Origin: Albirhodobacter sp042466415
GTDB taxonomy: Bacteria > Pseudomonadota > Alphaproteobacteria > Rhodobacterales > Rhodobacteraceae
Direction: 5' to 3'
Length of the DNA: 64,000 nt
NCBI RefSeq assembly: GCF_042466415.1
Contig: NZ_JAXHCH010000001.1
Coordinates: 1 to 64,000, forward strand
Shown here in pieces: positions 31,523 through 41,220 of the stretch (positions are counted from its first letter, which is position 1; every line of letters starts with the position of its first letter). The translations under genes and the position numbers were made by a program. Under the pieces are notes generated by a model that was not told where the DNA came from, did not search any database, and saw only the letters and a list, made by a program, of their open reading frames with translations.

Positions 31523-32380
31523 TTAATCGCCCGTTGTGGTTTCGGTAAAGGGGCGGGTCGGGATACCGATGGCGGCCTCGGGGCGGGTGGTGATGTCCAT
31601 TTCGCGCAGGATCAGGCCCCAGCTTTCGACGATGCGGGGGATGTCGTCGCGCGGGATCGGCCATGAAAAGGCAGTGTCATGGCCGATCATGTTGACCCAG
31701 ACATGGCCCGCCCCCGTATCCAGATTCAGGCGGCAATGCCCGTAACGCCCTGTTGCGATGCTTTGGCCCTTATCCATCCTGCAGGTGATGATATGGGGCG
31801 GCGGGGGGGGAACTGCGGTGTGCTGGGCGCTGTCTGGCAGCCATTCGAGGTAATCTCCGCCCAAGCGCTTGCAGTGGCGGTAGCGCAGCGGGCCAATCAT
31901 CAGCTCGTCAGCGCAGGTCGCGCCGCGCAGAACGTTGGCGCGCATCTGGTCATAGGGCAGCGCCGAGATCAGGAAGGAATTGATATCGGCCATGATCGTC
32001 AGCCCCTTGATACGGGCGGGGTTCAGATAGGCAAGATACAGGCTTTCCGGGGTTTGCGCGGTTTGTTCGAAATCGGCGGGCCTGATGCAAAGCAGCAGAC
32101 GTTTCCCCCCTCCCACGAGGATCACCGGGCGGCCATGCCAGAGGCTCTGGGTCTCTGCGCAAAATGCGGTATCGGGATCAAAGGGCGGCGCGGGGCGGAT
32201 CAGCGGGTGCAGTGGCGGTAAAGGGGGCGGCGGGCGCAGCTGCTTGGTCTGCCGATGCGATTTGGTGGGGGGCTGGTCTGGCCATGCGATAGCAAGGGTC
32301 AGCACCCCCACAGCCAGTAAGGCGGTTCGCCGTATCAAGCGAGAAACTTTGCTTTTTTGCGGTAATTTGCGTTGAGACAT
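31523..32380 (-). CDS. Membrane-anchored hypothetical protein with Pro-rich linker
   Basis: 285 residues. One N-terminal membrane helix (RRTALLAVGVLTLAIAW) is followed by a proline-rich linker (QLRPPPPLPPLHPLIRPAPP) and a globular part with several cysteines. Family not recognised. It diverges from the RTX gene with a 55-nt gap, so the promoters overlap and the two may be co-controlled. It could be a periplasmic partner or accessory of the RTX protein; that is inference from position. Confidence 0.65.
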   Translation of the reverse strand: MSQRKLPQKSKVSRLIRRTALLAVGVLTLAIAWPDQPPTKSHRQTKQLRPPPPLPPLHPLIRPAPPFDPDTAFCAETQSLWHGRPVILVGGGKRLLLCIRPADFEQTAQTPESLYLAYLNPARIKGLTIMADINSFLISALPYDQMRANVLRGATCADELMIGPLRYRHCKRLGGDYLEWLPDSAQHTAVPPPPPHIITCRMDKGQSIATGRYGHCRLNLDTGAGHVWVNMIGHDTAFSWPIPRDDIPRIVESWGLILREMDITTRPEAAIGIPTRPFTETTTGD

Positions 32381-32435
32381 TGGAACTCGTGGTTAAAGAT
32401 AAGGCATATTGAGTGAACTGATTTCGGGGGTCAAG

Positions 32436-35400
32436 ATGGCTGTTGTGAGCAACGAGATGCTTGCAGAGTTGAAGGCTGCGTTGGATGCGGAAGATTTTTC
32501 CACGTATTACGCGCGTCTGATTGCGCTGGCAGAGGTGGATATTGCCGAAGAATGGGAAATCGGTGCAGGTCCAGGAGAGCTGGAAGCGACCTGGTATCAT
32601 TCGGCGCGTCAGGTCATTACGGACCCTGAGTCCTCTGTTCACGGCATGCTGATGGGCTATACCCGCAACCAGATCGAGCTGCGACTGAACGCGACGATTT
32701 CGGATGCGCAGCTGTTGCAGCTTTCGGCGGCGCTGGCGGAGGCGATTTATGATTCCATCGAAATAGACGGCCGCACGCCGTCGATTGCGGAAATCACCAG
32801 GATCGATAACGATACGATTGTCGAGGGGCTGCAGCGGATGGACTTTGCGGTCAATGATGAAGTCTGGTCAGGCAATCTGTTCATGGTAGCGCTGGGTCAG
32901 GATGTGCCTTTGACGGGGTCGCTGTTGCATGGCGATATCGGTGAGGGCGATCCTGCGGGCACCTATGATATGATGGCCGCGCTGGAGGCGATGCGCGGCA
33001 CGGGGGCTGCGACGCTGGGGGGGGCGTTCGGGTCCGCGGCCTGGGCGACGGGCAATGTGACGGGCGCAAATGCGCTGAGCGCGATGTGGACGGTCGCGGA
33101 TTATTTCGCAGACAATTACGGGATCAGCGGCGCGGCGCGCTGGCTGGATCTGCTAAGCGCAATGGTGCCTGGCGACAATATCCGTGTGGGCAGCACGTTT
33201 TCCGATGATGGCAGCGAATCTGCGGTGATGGTTCTGCCATCGGGCAATGTTTACGGGATGCTGCTGCATGGCGGGGCGGGCAATGACGTCTTCGAAGTGC
33301 TGGGGACGGTCATGGGGTCTTTCTCTGTCATCGACGGGGGGACGGATCTCGATACCGTCGATTTCTCGCAGGAGGCGGCGGGGCAGGTCGACTGGCGCGT
33401 GACCCTGTATGATCTGTGGGGCGATGGCGCGGCGGGGCAGCCCTTTAGTGCGCGGGCCTACAGCCTTGTATCGAGCAATATGCTGTATAACGTCGAACAG
33501 ATCGTTCTGGGGGCTGGTGCGGACCATGTGCGTCTGGTCGGCACGCCCGAAGATGTGCGGTCCGATTTGCAGATGATAGATGCGGGCGACGGGGTCGATT
33601 ATCTGGATCTGAGCGCCTTTTCTGCCAATGAACTGGAGGTTTTCCTTGAGGAAAACTACTGGGGCTTTGGTGCGGTTGTGCGCGATGTCGGCGGCGCGGC
33701 GGACGAATATTGGCAGCTGAGCGTGCGCAATTTCGACAATGTGCGCGGATCGGAGGGCGATGACCGTATCGAGGGGAGCTCGGGCCAAGGGAATCTGGGG
33801 GATAACCCCGGCGCCAATACGATCGACGGCGGCGCGGGCGATGATGTGATCGACGGTCTGTACGGCGATGATGTGCTGTTCGGCGGCGCGGGCAATGACA
33901 CGATTTACGACGGGTATGGCAATGACGTGCTGCTGGGCGGCGATGGCAATGACTGGATCTGGGCCTCGTCCGAAAGCACGGGTGGCGGCATCGGTGGGCC
34001 CGTGCTGGAGGGTTACGTTCTTCTGGATGACATGGGCGGCGGGCTTTCGGGCGATGTAACGCCTGGCTATGATATTGTCGATGGTGGCGCGGGCGAGGAC
34101 ACATTGTCGGTCAGCGGCACGGTCTACGGCGATGGCAACGGCAATCTGGTACTGTCCGATGGCGAGGAAATCACCGATATCTTGCTGAATTTCGAGGTGA
34201 TCGAAAATGCGACGACGCTGGATATGTCGTCCAACACGGTGGGCTTTACCTACGATGGCGGGACTACGATTTCGACCGCAAGCTGGTCTGTCGAATTCCC
34301 CGATCTGACGCGGATCAACGGGTCGCAGGGCAATGATAACCTGACGGCCAGCGAGCAGGTGCGCACGCTGTTCGGTGGCGATGGCGACGATATCCTGAAT
34401 GGCGGCACGATCGAGAATGCAAACCTGACGGGCGGGCGCGGCAATGACCAGATCACGGGCGGCGAGGGGGCGTCTGCCGATGGGGGTGATGGCAATGATG
34501 TGATCTCTATTGCCTCGGGCGGTGCCAGCGGCGGTGACGGCAATGACGTGATTACCGTTGCAGGTGCGGGCAGCATGTCGGGCGGCGCGGGCGCAGATGT
34601 GATGTCGGGCGGGATCGGGTCTGCGGCATCGGGTGATGCGCAGGACACGCTGAGCATCGGCGGCATCAGCATCACGGGCAACGGGGCGATGTTCGGTGCC
34701 GATGGCTGGTATCCCGAAGGCAGTCAGGCGCGGGCCAATCTGCTGGCGCGGGACTGGGTGCTGATGGTACGCCCCGCGCTGATCCAGTTCTATTTCGACG
34801 GCACGCAGGCCAGTGTTGCCTGGGAAGGCCGTCTGGTGACCAATATCGGCGGCGATATGTTCGATGATTTCGACCGTTTCACGGGTGAAACCGCAGGGCG
34901 TGTCTATTTCAATATGGGCGATTTCGGGCTGCAGACCGCGCGGCTTGAGGGCTATCACGGGCTGGGGGTGTATTACATCACCCATACCGATCCCGAGACG
35001 GGCGAGACAACCTATCCGACCATTCTGAACCTGCCTTTGGGCAATTTGACGGGATCGGATACCGAAAGCTGGCCTGATTCTTATGGAAATGTCGATCTGA
35101 CGATGGGCACGGGCTTCAACTTGGCAGATGCAAGTTTTGCGGGCTTCGAGGTGACGGCCCCCGATCTGGATGTGGACCTGCCTGCGGTCAGTGGCGATCA
35201 GTCAGTGCCGCCATCGGCGCCCAACCCCTATTCGGATGATGATCTGCCGACAGATATCTTGCTGGTTTCGAACACGGTGCAAGAGGTTACCGAAGGCAAA
35301 ACCTATCAAGGCTTCGATCCCGCCGATGGTGGCGTTTTGCTGATGGGGGGCGCGATTCTGAGCCCCGCAGGCGGCGCGGGCTATAACGTGGCGCAAGTCG

Positions 35401-36953
35401 GCGGCGATGTGCAGATCACGCTGGCGGATGGCGGCACGGTCACATTGGCGGGCGTCGATCTGGCCGCGTGGCAGATGGCGGCGGCCAGTCAGGTCACGGG
35501 GGGCGCTGGTGGCGATACCTTGCAAGGCGGCAGCAGTGCCAATGTGATTGCGGGCGGCGCGGGTGATGACGTGATCGCGGCGGGCGCGGGCGATGATGTG
35601 ATCCGCTATTTCGCGGGCGATGACGTGATCTATGGCGCGTCGAGCACCAATCTGAATACGGGTGTCGATACGCTGGACCTGAGCCGTTATGACGCGGCCG
35701 ATGTGCAGTTCCGCAATGAGGGCTTCGATATTCTGATCGAAACGCCCGATGGGACTATCCGTCTGGAATACGAAACCCGCTATGCGACGGGCCATGTGCA
35801 CGGCAATATCGAGGTGGTGCAATTCGCCGATGGCGTTCTGGACGAAGCCGCGATCCGCATGCGGGCGCTGGTCGATCAGGCCAGCGCGGGGGACGATCGG
35901 GTCACGGGCACGGTGCTGGAGGATGTGATCGCGGCAGGCACGGGCAATGATACGATTGTTGCGGGGCGTGGCGATGATGTGATCGTTTACGGCGGTGGCG
36001 ATGATCTGATCCGTGGCGATACGCAGGCGGTGAATGGCGGCGCGGATGTGCTAGACCTGTCGGGCTATGCGGCGCCGGATCTGGTGTTTGATGTGTCGGG
36101 CCATGATCTGTTGATCGCAACCCCCGACGGGGTGATTACGGTCGAATATCAGCTGCGCTATGAAGAAAGCGATACGCGGTCCAATATCGAAACCATCGTG
36201 ATGGCCGATGCGGTGCTGGAGGGCACGGCGGCGATCCATGCGCGGGCACTGGCCGATCAGGCGGGCGCGGGCGACGATCTGGTGCAGGGGACGATCCAGT
36301 CGGATATTTTCCATGACACCCAAGGCGATGACACGCTGGTGGGCGGGGGCGGCGATGACGTCTTTGTCTTTCTGGCGGGCAATGACGCGATCGGCGGATC
36401 GAATGACCACGCGGTGAATGGCGGTTTTGACCGTCTGGATCTGTCGGCCTATGCGGCAGGCGATCTGCTGTTTGATGTGTCGGGCTTTGATGTGCGCATT
36501 ACCACGCCTGACGGGGTGATTACGCTGGATTACCAGCTGCGCTACGACGAAGGCCATGCGCGCGGCAATATCGAACAGATCATCACGGCGGACGGGGTGC
36601 TGGATGCGCAGGCGATCCATGCGCGCGCCCTGTCCGATCAGGCCAGCGCGAGGGCCGAGGCGATCACGGGATCAACCCTAGGCGATGTGCTGGTCTCTGG
36701 CGCGGGTGATGACACGCTGCGTGGCAATGGCGGCGCGGATCTGTTCGTCTTTATGCAGGGCGACGGGAATGATCTGGTGACGGATTTCGCCCTTGGGGTG
36801 GATCATCTGGCGATCGAGGCCGCAAACTTCGCCGCGCTGTCGATTGTGCAGATTGGGGCGGATACGCAGATCGACTATGGCGCGGGTGATCGGGTGACGT
36901 TGCTGGCGGTGGATCCGGCCAGCCTTGGGGCGGACCATTTCGATTTCCTGTAA
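32436..36953 (+). CDS. Large RTX calcium-binding protein, probable type I secretion substrate
   Basis: About 1,505 residues from the ATG at 32436, preceded by ggggg. The first 280 residues have no RTX repeats. Nonapeptide RTX repeats follow (GGAGNDVFE, GGAGDDVIDGLYGDDVLFGG, GGDGNDWIW, RGNDQITGG). The C-terminal third has three tandem ~127-residue units whose common core is LDLSxYAA..L.FDVSG, TPDGVITL-Y, RYDEGHARGNIE. The end (GADLFVFMQGDGNDLVTDFA ... LGADHFDFL) fits an uncleaved type I secretion signal. RTX motifs bind calcium and fold after export. No ABC/MFP secretion genes are nearby. Confidence 0.9.
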   Translation: MAVVSNEMLAELKAALDAEDFSTYYARLIALAEVDIAEEWEIGAGPGELEATWYHSARQVITDPESSVHGMLMGYTRNQIELRLNATISDAQLLQLSAALAEAIYDSIEIDGRTPSIAEITRIDNDTIVEGLQRMDFAVNDEVWSGNLFMVALGQDVPLTGSLLHGDIGEGDPAGTYDMMAALEAMRGTGAATLGGAFGSAAWATGNVTGANALSAMWTVADYFADNYGISGAARWLDLLSAMVPGDNIRVGSTFSDDGSESAVMVLPSGNVYGMLLHGGAGNDVFEVLGTVMGSFSVIDGGTDLDTVDFSQEAAGQVDWRVTLYDLWGDGAAGQPFSARAYSLVSSNMLYNVEQIVLGAGADHVRLVGTPEDVRSDLQMIDAGDGVDYLDLSAFSANELEVFLEENYWGFGAVVRDVGGAADEYWQLSVRNFDNVRGSEGDDRIEGSSGQGNLGDNPGANTIDGGAGDDVIDGLYGDDVLFGGAGNDTIYDGYGNDVLLGGDGNDWIWASSESTGGGIGGPVLEGYVLLDDMGGGLSGDVTPGYDIVDGGAGEDTLSVSGTVYGDGNGNLVLSDGEEITDILLNFEVIENATTLDMSSNTVGFTYDGGTTISTASWSVEFPDLTRINGSQGNDNLTASEQVRTLFGGDGDDILNGGTIENANLTGGRGNDQITGGEGASADGGDGNDVISIASGGASGGDGNDVITVAGAGSMSGGAGADVMSGGIGSAASGDAQDTLSIGGISITGNGAMFGADGWYPEGSQARANLLARDWVLMVRPALIQFYFDGTQASVAWEGRLVTNIGGDMFDDFDRFTGETAGRVYFNMGDFGLQTARLEGYHGLGVYYITHTDPETGETTYPTILNLPLGNLTGSDTESWPDSYGNVDLTMGTGFNLADASFAGFEVTAPDLDVDLPAVSGDQSVPPSAPNPYSDDDLPTDILLVSNTVQEVTEGKTYQGFDPADGGVLLMGGAILSPAGGAGYNVAQVGGDVQITLADGGTVTLAGVDLAAWQMAAASQVTGGAGGDTLQGGSSANVIAGGAGDDVIAAGAGDDVIRYFAGDDVIYGASSTNLNTGVDTLDLSRYDAADVQFRNEGFDILIETPDGTIRLEYETRYATGHVHGNIEVVQFADGVLDEAAIRMRALVDQASAGDDRVTGTVLEDVIAAGTGNDTIVAGRGDDVIVYGGGDDLIRGDTQAVNGGADVLDLSGYAAPDLVFDVSGHDLLIATPDGVITVEYQLRYEESDTRSNIETIVMADAVLEGTAAIHARALADQAGAGDDLVQGTIQSDIFHDTQGDDTLVGGGGDDVFVFLAGNDAIGGSNDHAVNGGFDRLDLSAYAAGDLLFDVSGFDVRITTPDGVITLDYQLRYDEGHARGNIEQIITADGVLDAQAIHARALSDQASARAEAITGSTLGDVLVSGAGDDTLRGNGGADLFVFMQGDGNDLVTDFALGVDHLAIEAANFAALSIVQIGADTQIDYGAGDRVTLLAVDPASLGADHFDFL

Positions 36954-37015
36954 ACGGTCTTGCCCTTTGAATAGGCTGAGTCTATCCCAACAAAGGTACG
37001 CAATGCGACATAGGA

Positions 37016-37394
37016 TTATCCCTGATTTCTGACGCGCAGAATTGTTTGCCTGCTGGTTTTGAATTGGCGTGCAATGGCTGAGATTGCCTCGCCGTTTTTG
37101 ATGTTCTCTTTCACCTCAGCTTGCTGATCGGCTGATAGAGCTGCTGGTCGGCCCAACATTTTTCCTTCTGCTTTGGCTCGGGCGAGGCCAGATTGCGTGC
37201 GTTCGATCAGGAGGTCGCGCTCGAATTGGGCCACGGCGTTGATGACGTTCATAGTCATTTTCCCGGCGGAGCTGGTGAGATCAACACTGCAGAGTGCGAG
37301 GCAGTGGCACGAATACCGATGTCTTCGAGCTTGGCTACCGTGGTGCTGACATCAATAGCATCGCGCCCAAGCCGGTCGAGCTTGGTGGGGTCTG
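37016..37394 (-). pseudogene. Resolvase/invertase-type serine recombinase remnant (Tn3-type)
   Basis: The C-terminal part reads MTMNVINAVAQFERDLLIER, then a TQSGLARAKAEGKMLGRP stretch and an HTH (ISAIARQFKTSRQTILRVRN). Upstream sequence is recognisable only with a frameshift: DPTKLDRLGRDAIDVSTTVA in one frame, CLALCSVDLTSSAGKMTMNV in another. The N-terminal catalytic domain is missing. It abuts a tnpA remnant. Confidence 0.75.
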
Positions 37395-37631
37395 ATGCCG
37401 CCCAGTCAGTTGCTCAAGAAGTTTGCAGCCTATCCACGCGAGCATGAGCTTGCACTTGCCTTGCGTGAAATCGGTCGCATCGAACGTACGCTTTTCATCA
37501 TCGATTGGCTGCTTGATGCTGACATGCAGCGCCGCGTCCAGGTCGGTCTCAACAAGGGCGAGGCCCATCATGCCCTCAAAAATGCACTGCGCATCGGTCG
37601 CCAGAGCTTCTGGCCCATATCTCACCCCTAG
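37395..37631 (+). pseudogene. Tn3-family transposase C-terminal fragment
   Basis: 78 codons: SQLLKKFAAYPREHELALAL, ALREIGRIERTLFIIDWLLD and GLNKGEAHHALKNALRIGRQ match the conserved end of Tn3 TnpA. It breaks off after GRQ into unrelated SFWPISHP. With the resolvase remnant next to it on the opposite strand it marks an old Tn3 insertion. Confidence 0.8.
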
Positions 37632-37895
37632 GATGGGCACACATCCTTTTCACAGGAGAATACAGATGGGAAAATCTGTGAGCGGTGCGCTTAACGTACT
37701 ATTCTGCACCCAGCCGGAATTTACCCGAGGAAGAGGAGGGCCGGGGGAGGTTAGGCCTGAGGATGCCCGAAAGAGGGCGTCCGGGCCTGATCCTGTTCCT
37801 CATTGGTGTCTGATGCCGGAAAGTGGAGGATCCTACGTTCTCATGAGCTTTGCATTTTACGCTCCCCGGCATCAGATCCCTAAAGAGTGAAAGTG
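37632..37895. other. Spacer between Tn3 remnants and IS copy 1
   Basis: About 260 bases with no gene that I can support. It ends in gtg, which is repeated after the IS at 39169 as a 3-bp target duplication. Confidence 0.4.
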
Positions 37896-37975
37896 TGAGC
37901 TACCCCCTAAAATTAGGACACTGACGTAAGCTGCGATTTGTTGTCTGTTGATCTTCAACACGAAGGAGATCGACG

Positions 37976-38269
37976 ATGTCGAAACGGAAGCAACATCATC
38001 CAGAATTCAAAGCCAAGGTAGCGTTGGAAGCGCTGAAGGGCGAAGAGACGGTCAGCGAGCTGGCCAGTCGGTTCGGCGTGCATCCCACGATGATCCATCA
38101 ATGGAAACGTGCTCTGCTTGAAGGTGCGTCTGGCGTATTTGAGCGTGGCGGCCGGAAGGCACCGGAAGTCGATGAAGAGCAGGTCAAAGACCTGCACGCC
38201 AAGATTGGGGAGTTGGCCGTCGCCAACGATTTTTTGGCAAGAAAGCTCAAACCCTGGACCGACAAATGA
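37976..38269 (+). CDS. IS3-family transposase orfA (copy 1)
   Basis: 97 residues. The HTH_Tnp_1 region FKAKVALEALKGEETVSELA and SRFGVHPTMIHQWKRALLEG binds the IS ends. The C-terminus ends in a leucine-zipper-like segment (EEQVKDLHAKIGELAVANDF). It overlaps orfB by ATGA (38266). Normal length, intact. Confidence 0.92.
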   Translation: MSKRKQHHPEFKAKVALEALKGEETVSELASRFGVHPTMIHQWKRALLEGASGVFERGGRKAPEVDEEQVKDLHAKIGELAVANDFLARKLKPWTDK

Positions 38270-39129
38270 GGTGCAAGATGGTTGAGCCCAATCTGCCTGG
38301 GCTGTCTGTTGGGAAGCAATGCGCGTTGCTGTCGATCTCTCGATCCTCGTTCTATTATGAGCCGAAAGGCGAAAGTGAAATGAACCTCGACCTGATGCGG
38401 CTGATTGATAAGCAGTTCCTGGAAACCCCGTTTTACGGCGTGCGCCAGATGACTTGGCACCTGCGAAATGAGGATCACGTCGTAAACGAGAAACGGATCA
38501 GACGCATTATGCGGCTGATGGGCCTCATGCCCATCTATCAGAAGCCGAACACCAGCAAGGCGGCAAAGGGGCACAAGATTTATCCTTACCTGCTGCGTGG
38601 GTTGCGGGTAAATCGGCCCAACCAAGTCTGGTGCGCCGACATTACCTATCTGCCAATGCGGCGCGGATTCTTGTATCTTGTGGCAATCATGGACTGGCAC
38701 ACACGCAAGGTGCTGGCTTGGCGCATCTCAAACACGCTGGAGGCAGAGTTTTGCGTCGATGCGTTGAACGAAGCGATCCACAAGTTCGGCCCGCCTGAGA
38801 TTATGAATACCGACCAAGGCTCACAGTTCACATCGTTTGCATGGACAGACCGACTGAGCCGCTCAAATGTCCGCATTTCAATGGATGGCAAGGGCCGCTT
38901 CCTTGACAACATCTTCGTCGAACGACTGTGGCGGTCCCTGAAGTATGAATGCGTCTACCCGCATGCTTGGGAAACCGGATCGGAGGCGAAAGCAGGCATC
39001 AGAAAATGGATCGAGTTCTACAATCACAAGCGACCGCATTCCTCGCTTGGCGGCAGGCCACCTGCCGTGGTCTATTGGCAGAGAATTAAAACAACCAACC
39101 CCGATCAGCAGGTGCAAAGAGTAGCTTAA
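38266..39129 (+). CDS. IS3-family transposase orfB (copy 1)
   Basis: 287 residues. HTH_21 (YYEPKGESEMNLDLMRLIDK, GVRQMTWHL) is followed by the rve core with Asp in VWCADITYLPM, Asp in NTDQGSQFTS and Glu in FVERLWRSLKYE. All catalytic residues are in place. It is identical in protein sequence to the inverted copy at 41221. Confidence 0.94.
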   Translation: MRCKMVEPNLPGLSVGKQCALLSISRSSFYYEPKGESEMNLDLMRLIDKQFLETPFYGVRQMTWHLRNEDHVVNEKRIRRIMRLMGLMPIYQKPNTSKAAKGHKIYPYLLRGLRVNRPNQVWCADITYLPMRRGFLYLVAIMDWHTRKVLAWRISNTLEAEFCVDALNEAIHKFGPPEIMNTDQGSQFTSFAWTDRLSRSNVRISMDGKGRFLDNIFVERLWRSLKYECVYPHAWETGSEAKAGIRKWIEFYNHKRPHSSLGGRPPAVVYWQRIKTTNPDQQVQRVA

Positions 39130-39268
39130 TTTACGCCAGATCCTGTCCAACAAATGGGGAGTAGCTCAGTGTTCTTCGGGTTTTGTGACTGACGGATGAG
39201 GCCTTTGGGGTCCTTCAGACGGGTCCGGACCGGGTTCCGGTCTGCCGTTCCTGATGAAGGGCATTCCG

Positions 39269-39739
39269 ATGCAAACAGGTGTCTTGCGCGTGTTGCGCGC
39301 GACCGCTGCCTCGTGGTGGCGACACAAAGAACTACGCCGAACCGGCCAGACGGGGAAGGCACAGCGGCTCGAGCGAGAGACGGTCCTGCGTGATCTCGGG
39401 TATCTGAAGCAGGCGGCGTTATTGCCGAACGCGCATGTGATTTGCGGAGAGGGTGGGGCATTCATCCACCTCGGCTTGACCACCGTGTCGACCTTCGCGC
39501 CGATCGAGCGCTTTCCATTGGCCGCTCCTGCGGTCGCACGAGGGACCCCGTTCATCGATATCAGACCCGTCACCGATGTCATCGCCTTCGCGAACTTGCC
39601 GCGGGTGGCGCGAGACGGATCGGACAACTCTGAACCCTGGGGCCCTGGCAGGTCCGTCTCGCTGACCGACTACTTCGACATGCTCGAAGGGCTCGGCGCG
39701 AGGATCGCCAACGATCCACGCGCCCGTCAGTCAGCCTGA
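39269..39739 (+). CDS. Hypothetical protein upstream of ArdC-like gene
   Basis: About 156 residues from the ATG at 39269 (MQTGVLRVLRATAASWWRHK), with aaggg 8 nt upstream. The middle has GEGGAFIHLGLTTVSTFAPI. I do not recognise the family. It lies 41 nt before the ardC-like gene in the same direction and is probably plasmid-derived, since ardC is typical of plasmids. Confidence 0.55.
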   Translation: MQTGVLRVLRATAASWWRHKELRRTGQTGKAQRLERETVLRDLGYLKQAALLPNAHVICGEGGAFIHLGLTTVSTFAPIERFPLAAPAVARGTPFIDIRPVTDVIAFANLPRVARDGSDNSEPWGPGRSVSLTDYFDMLEGLGARIANDPRARQSA

Positions 39740-39779
39740 TCACCACTCCCTCTCATCAACACTCGAAAGGACGCCAGCC

Positions 39780-40322
39780 ATGGCCCGATCCCGCACGACC
39801 AAATTCGATGCCTCCGAGGTCATCACAAACGAAATCATCCGCATCATCGAGCGCGGCGTCCTACCGTGGCGCAAGCCCTGGACCGCAGGTGGCAGCTCTC
39901 GCCCCCTGCGCGTGGGCGGTGAACCCTACCAAGGAGTGAACAACTTTCTGCTGACGATGCGGACCGTGATGGCGGGCCACAGCTCTCCCTTCTGGATGAC
40001 GTTGCCGCAAGCCAATGCCTTGGATGCAAAGGTTCGCAAGGGCGAAAAGTCCTCTGTCGTCGTCTATTACGGCCAAAGCTGGAAAGACGCGGGCGCAGAT
40101 GAGCATGACCGCAGCGACGGGGATGATCACTCCGAGGAAGCCCGTATCTTCCGCTTCCAGAAATCCTACCGCGTGTTCAATGCCTGCCAGATCGAGGGCC
40201 TGCCCGACAGTTTCTACCCTGACCCGGAGCCCGCGCCCGAGCATCCGCCGTCCGAGCCCATGCACTCTGCAGCGTTTCTTGCTCGAAGCGGACGGTCAAC
40301 ACATGGAGCAGCATTTTCATAG
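39780..40322 (+). pseudogene. 3'-truncated ArdC-like antirestriction protein
   Basis: The N-terminal single-stranded-DNA-binding domain is intact: TNEIIRIIERGVLPWRKPWT, RVGGEPYQGVNNFLLTM, KGEKSSVVVYYGQSW and RVFNACQIEGLPDSFY. Full ArdC proteins are around 300 residues with a zincin metallopeptidase domain. This one runs into unrelated residues after about 161 (HSAAFLARSGRSTHG) and stops. The peptidase half is gone, so antirestriction activity is doubtful. The break joins the reversed fragment at 40339. Confidence 0.8.
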
Positions 40323-40338
40323 GTATTTGGTGATCACC

Positions 40339-41181
40339 TCAAGAGCGATACAGATTTACTTTGATATCGTTCGACCAGTACGGCGTTCCTACCGAAGAGA
40401 TGATATCGCGTTCATTCAGCCAACTGGCGAGTTCGGTATTTTCATTCGTCCTCTTTAGCGTCGGACTCGTATATCCTGTCTGGATTTTCGAGTAGGGATC
40501 CGGCAACTGCCCCAAGACCTCGCGAACCTCGTTCTTATCGAGCTTTTCGTGAAGGAGATTTAGCAGCCGGATCTGTTTGTCTACTGGCTTTGAGTTCACG
40601 ATAATTGCCTTGACGACATCAGGCGTGAGTAGCGGCAGCGCGACATTTGTCCGCAACAAGATTGGCCCGATAATACCGGCACGCTCGGGAAAGCTGGAGA
40701 TATCGCTCAAGTCCATCAATTCGATGATCGCTCGCTTCTCGTTGTCCGAGATATCGACGGTTAGCAACCGTCCGCGGAAGTCATCGTCGAACGGAAACGA
40801 GCTAGGGTCGCTAAGATAGAAGGCGATGTTCTGGGCAACGAATATCGTTTGCAGATCGACTTCAGCTGCCAGCGCAGCCAGATTCCCAGCGTTGAACGTA
40901 ATGCGCCTCTCTTCGATGAGCATTCGGCGCTTGCTAGTTCCTATATTTGTCGGGAATTCCGCAAATGGCTTCGGTAGCGCACGGGCATATTGACGATACG
41001 TATCATTGGAGAGATGCTCTGCTTCGATCAGGAACTTTCGAAGTGAATAAGCTTCATTCGTTGCCGGAATTGGCGTTTCAAGAAGCGCAGCACGAACCAT
41101 GTCGTCATTAAGGAAGTCGATGAGAGCGTCGCTCGCAAAAGCTTCAGACTGAATGAAGGCAAGACAATTTGACCAAACTGG
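40339..41181 (-). pseudogene. C-terminal fragment of a large protein, possibly YobI-like P-loop NTPase
   Basis: Open to the IS edge at 41181 (VWSNCLAFIQSEAFASDALI and onward to the stop). It is helical, with repeats of the type AIIELMDLSDISSFPERAGI and KQIRLLNLLHEKLDKNEVRE. The 5' part is missing at the IS boundary; the ATG in the frame is inside the IS. The look matches the C-terminal region of large YobI-type NTPases, which are often found on mobile islands, but I am not sure. Confidence 0.5.
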
Positions 41182-41220
41182 TGAGCTACTCCCCATTTGT
41201 TGGACAGGATCTGGCGTAAA

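Larger units (their letters stand above)
37896..39168 (+). mobile_element. IS3-family element, copy 1 (1,273 bp, with target duplication)
   Basis: Ends TGAGCTACCCCCTAAAATTA (left) and, on the other strand, TGAGCTACTCCCCATTTGTT (right). The 3-bp flanking repeat gtg (37893–37895 and 39169–39171) marks a clean insertion. It carries overlapping orfA and orfB. It appears to be an exact inverted copy of 41182–42454. Confidence 0.93.

Noticed and set aside
33153..34985. A 610-codon minus-strand ORF opposite the RTX gene
   Set aside because: It is the shadow of Asp/Gly-rich RTX codons on the other strand. The composition (Arg/His/Ile-rich, no domain) and the strong RTX repeats on plus exclude it.
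35560..36680. CRISPR-like spaced repeats
   Set aside because: They are coding repeats of the RTX protein, about 380 bp apart, with coding-type divergence. There are no short identical repeats with unique spacers and no cas genes.
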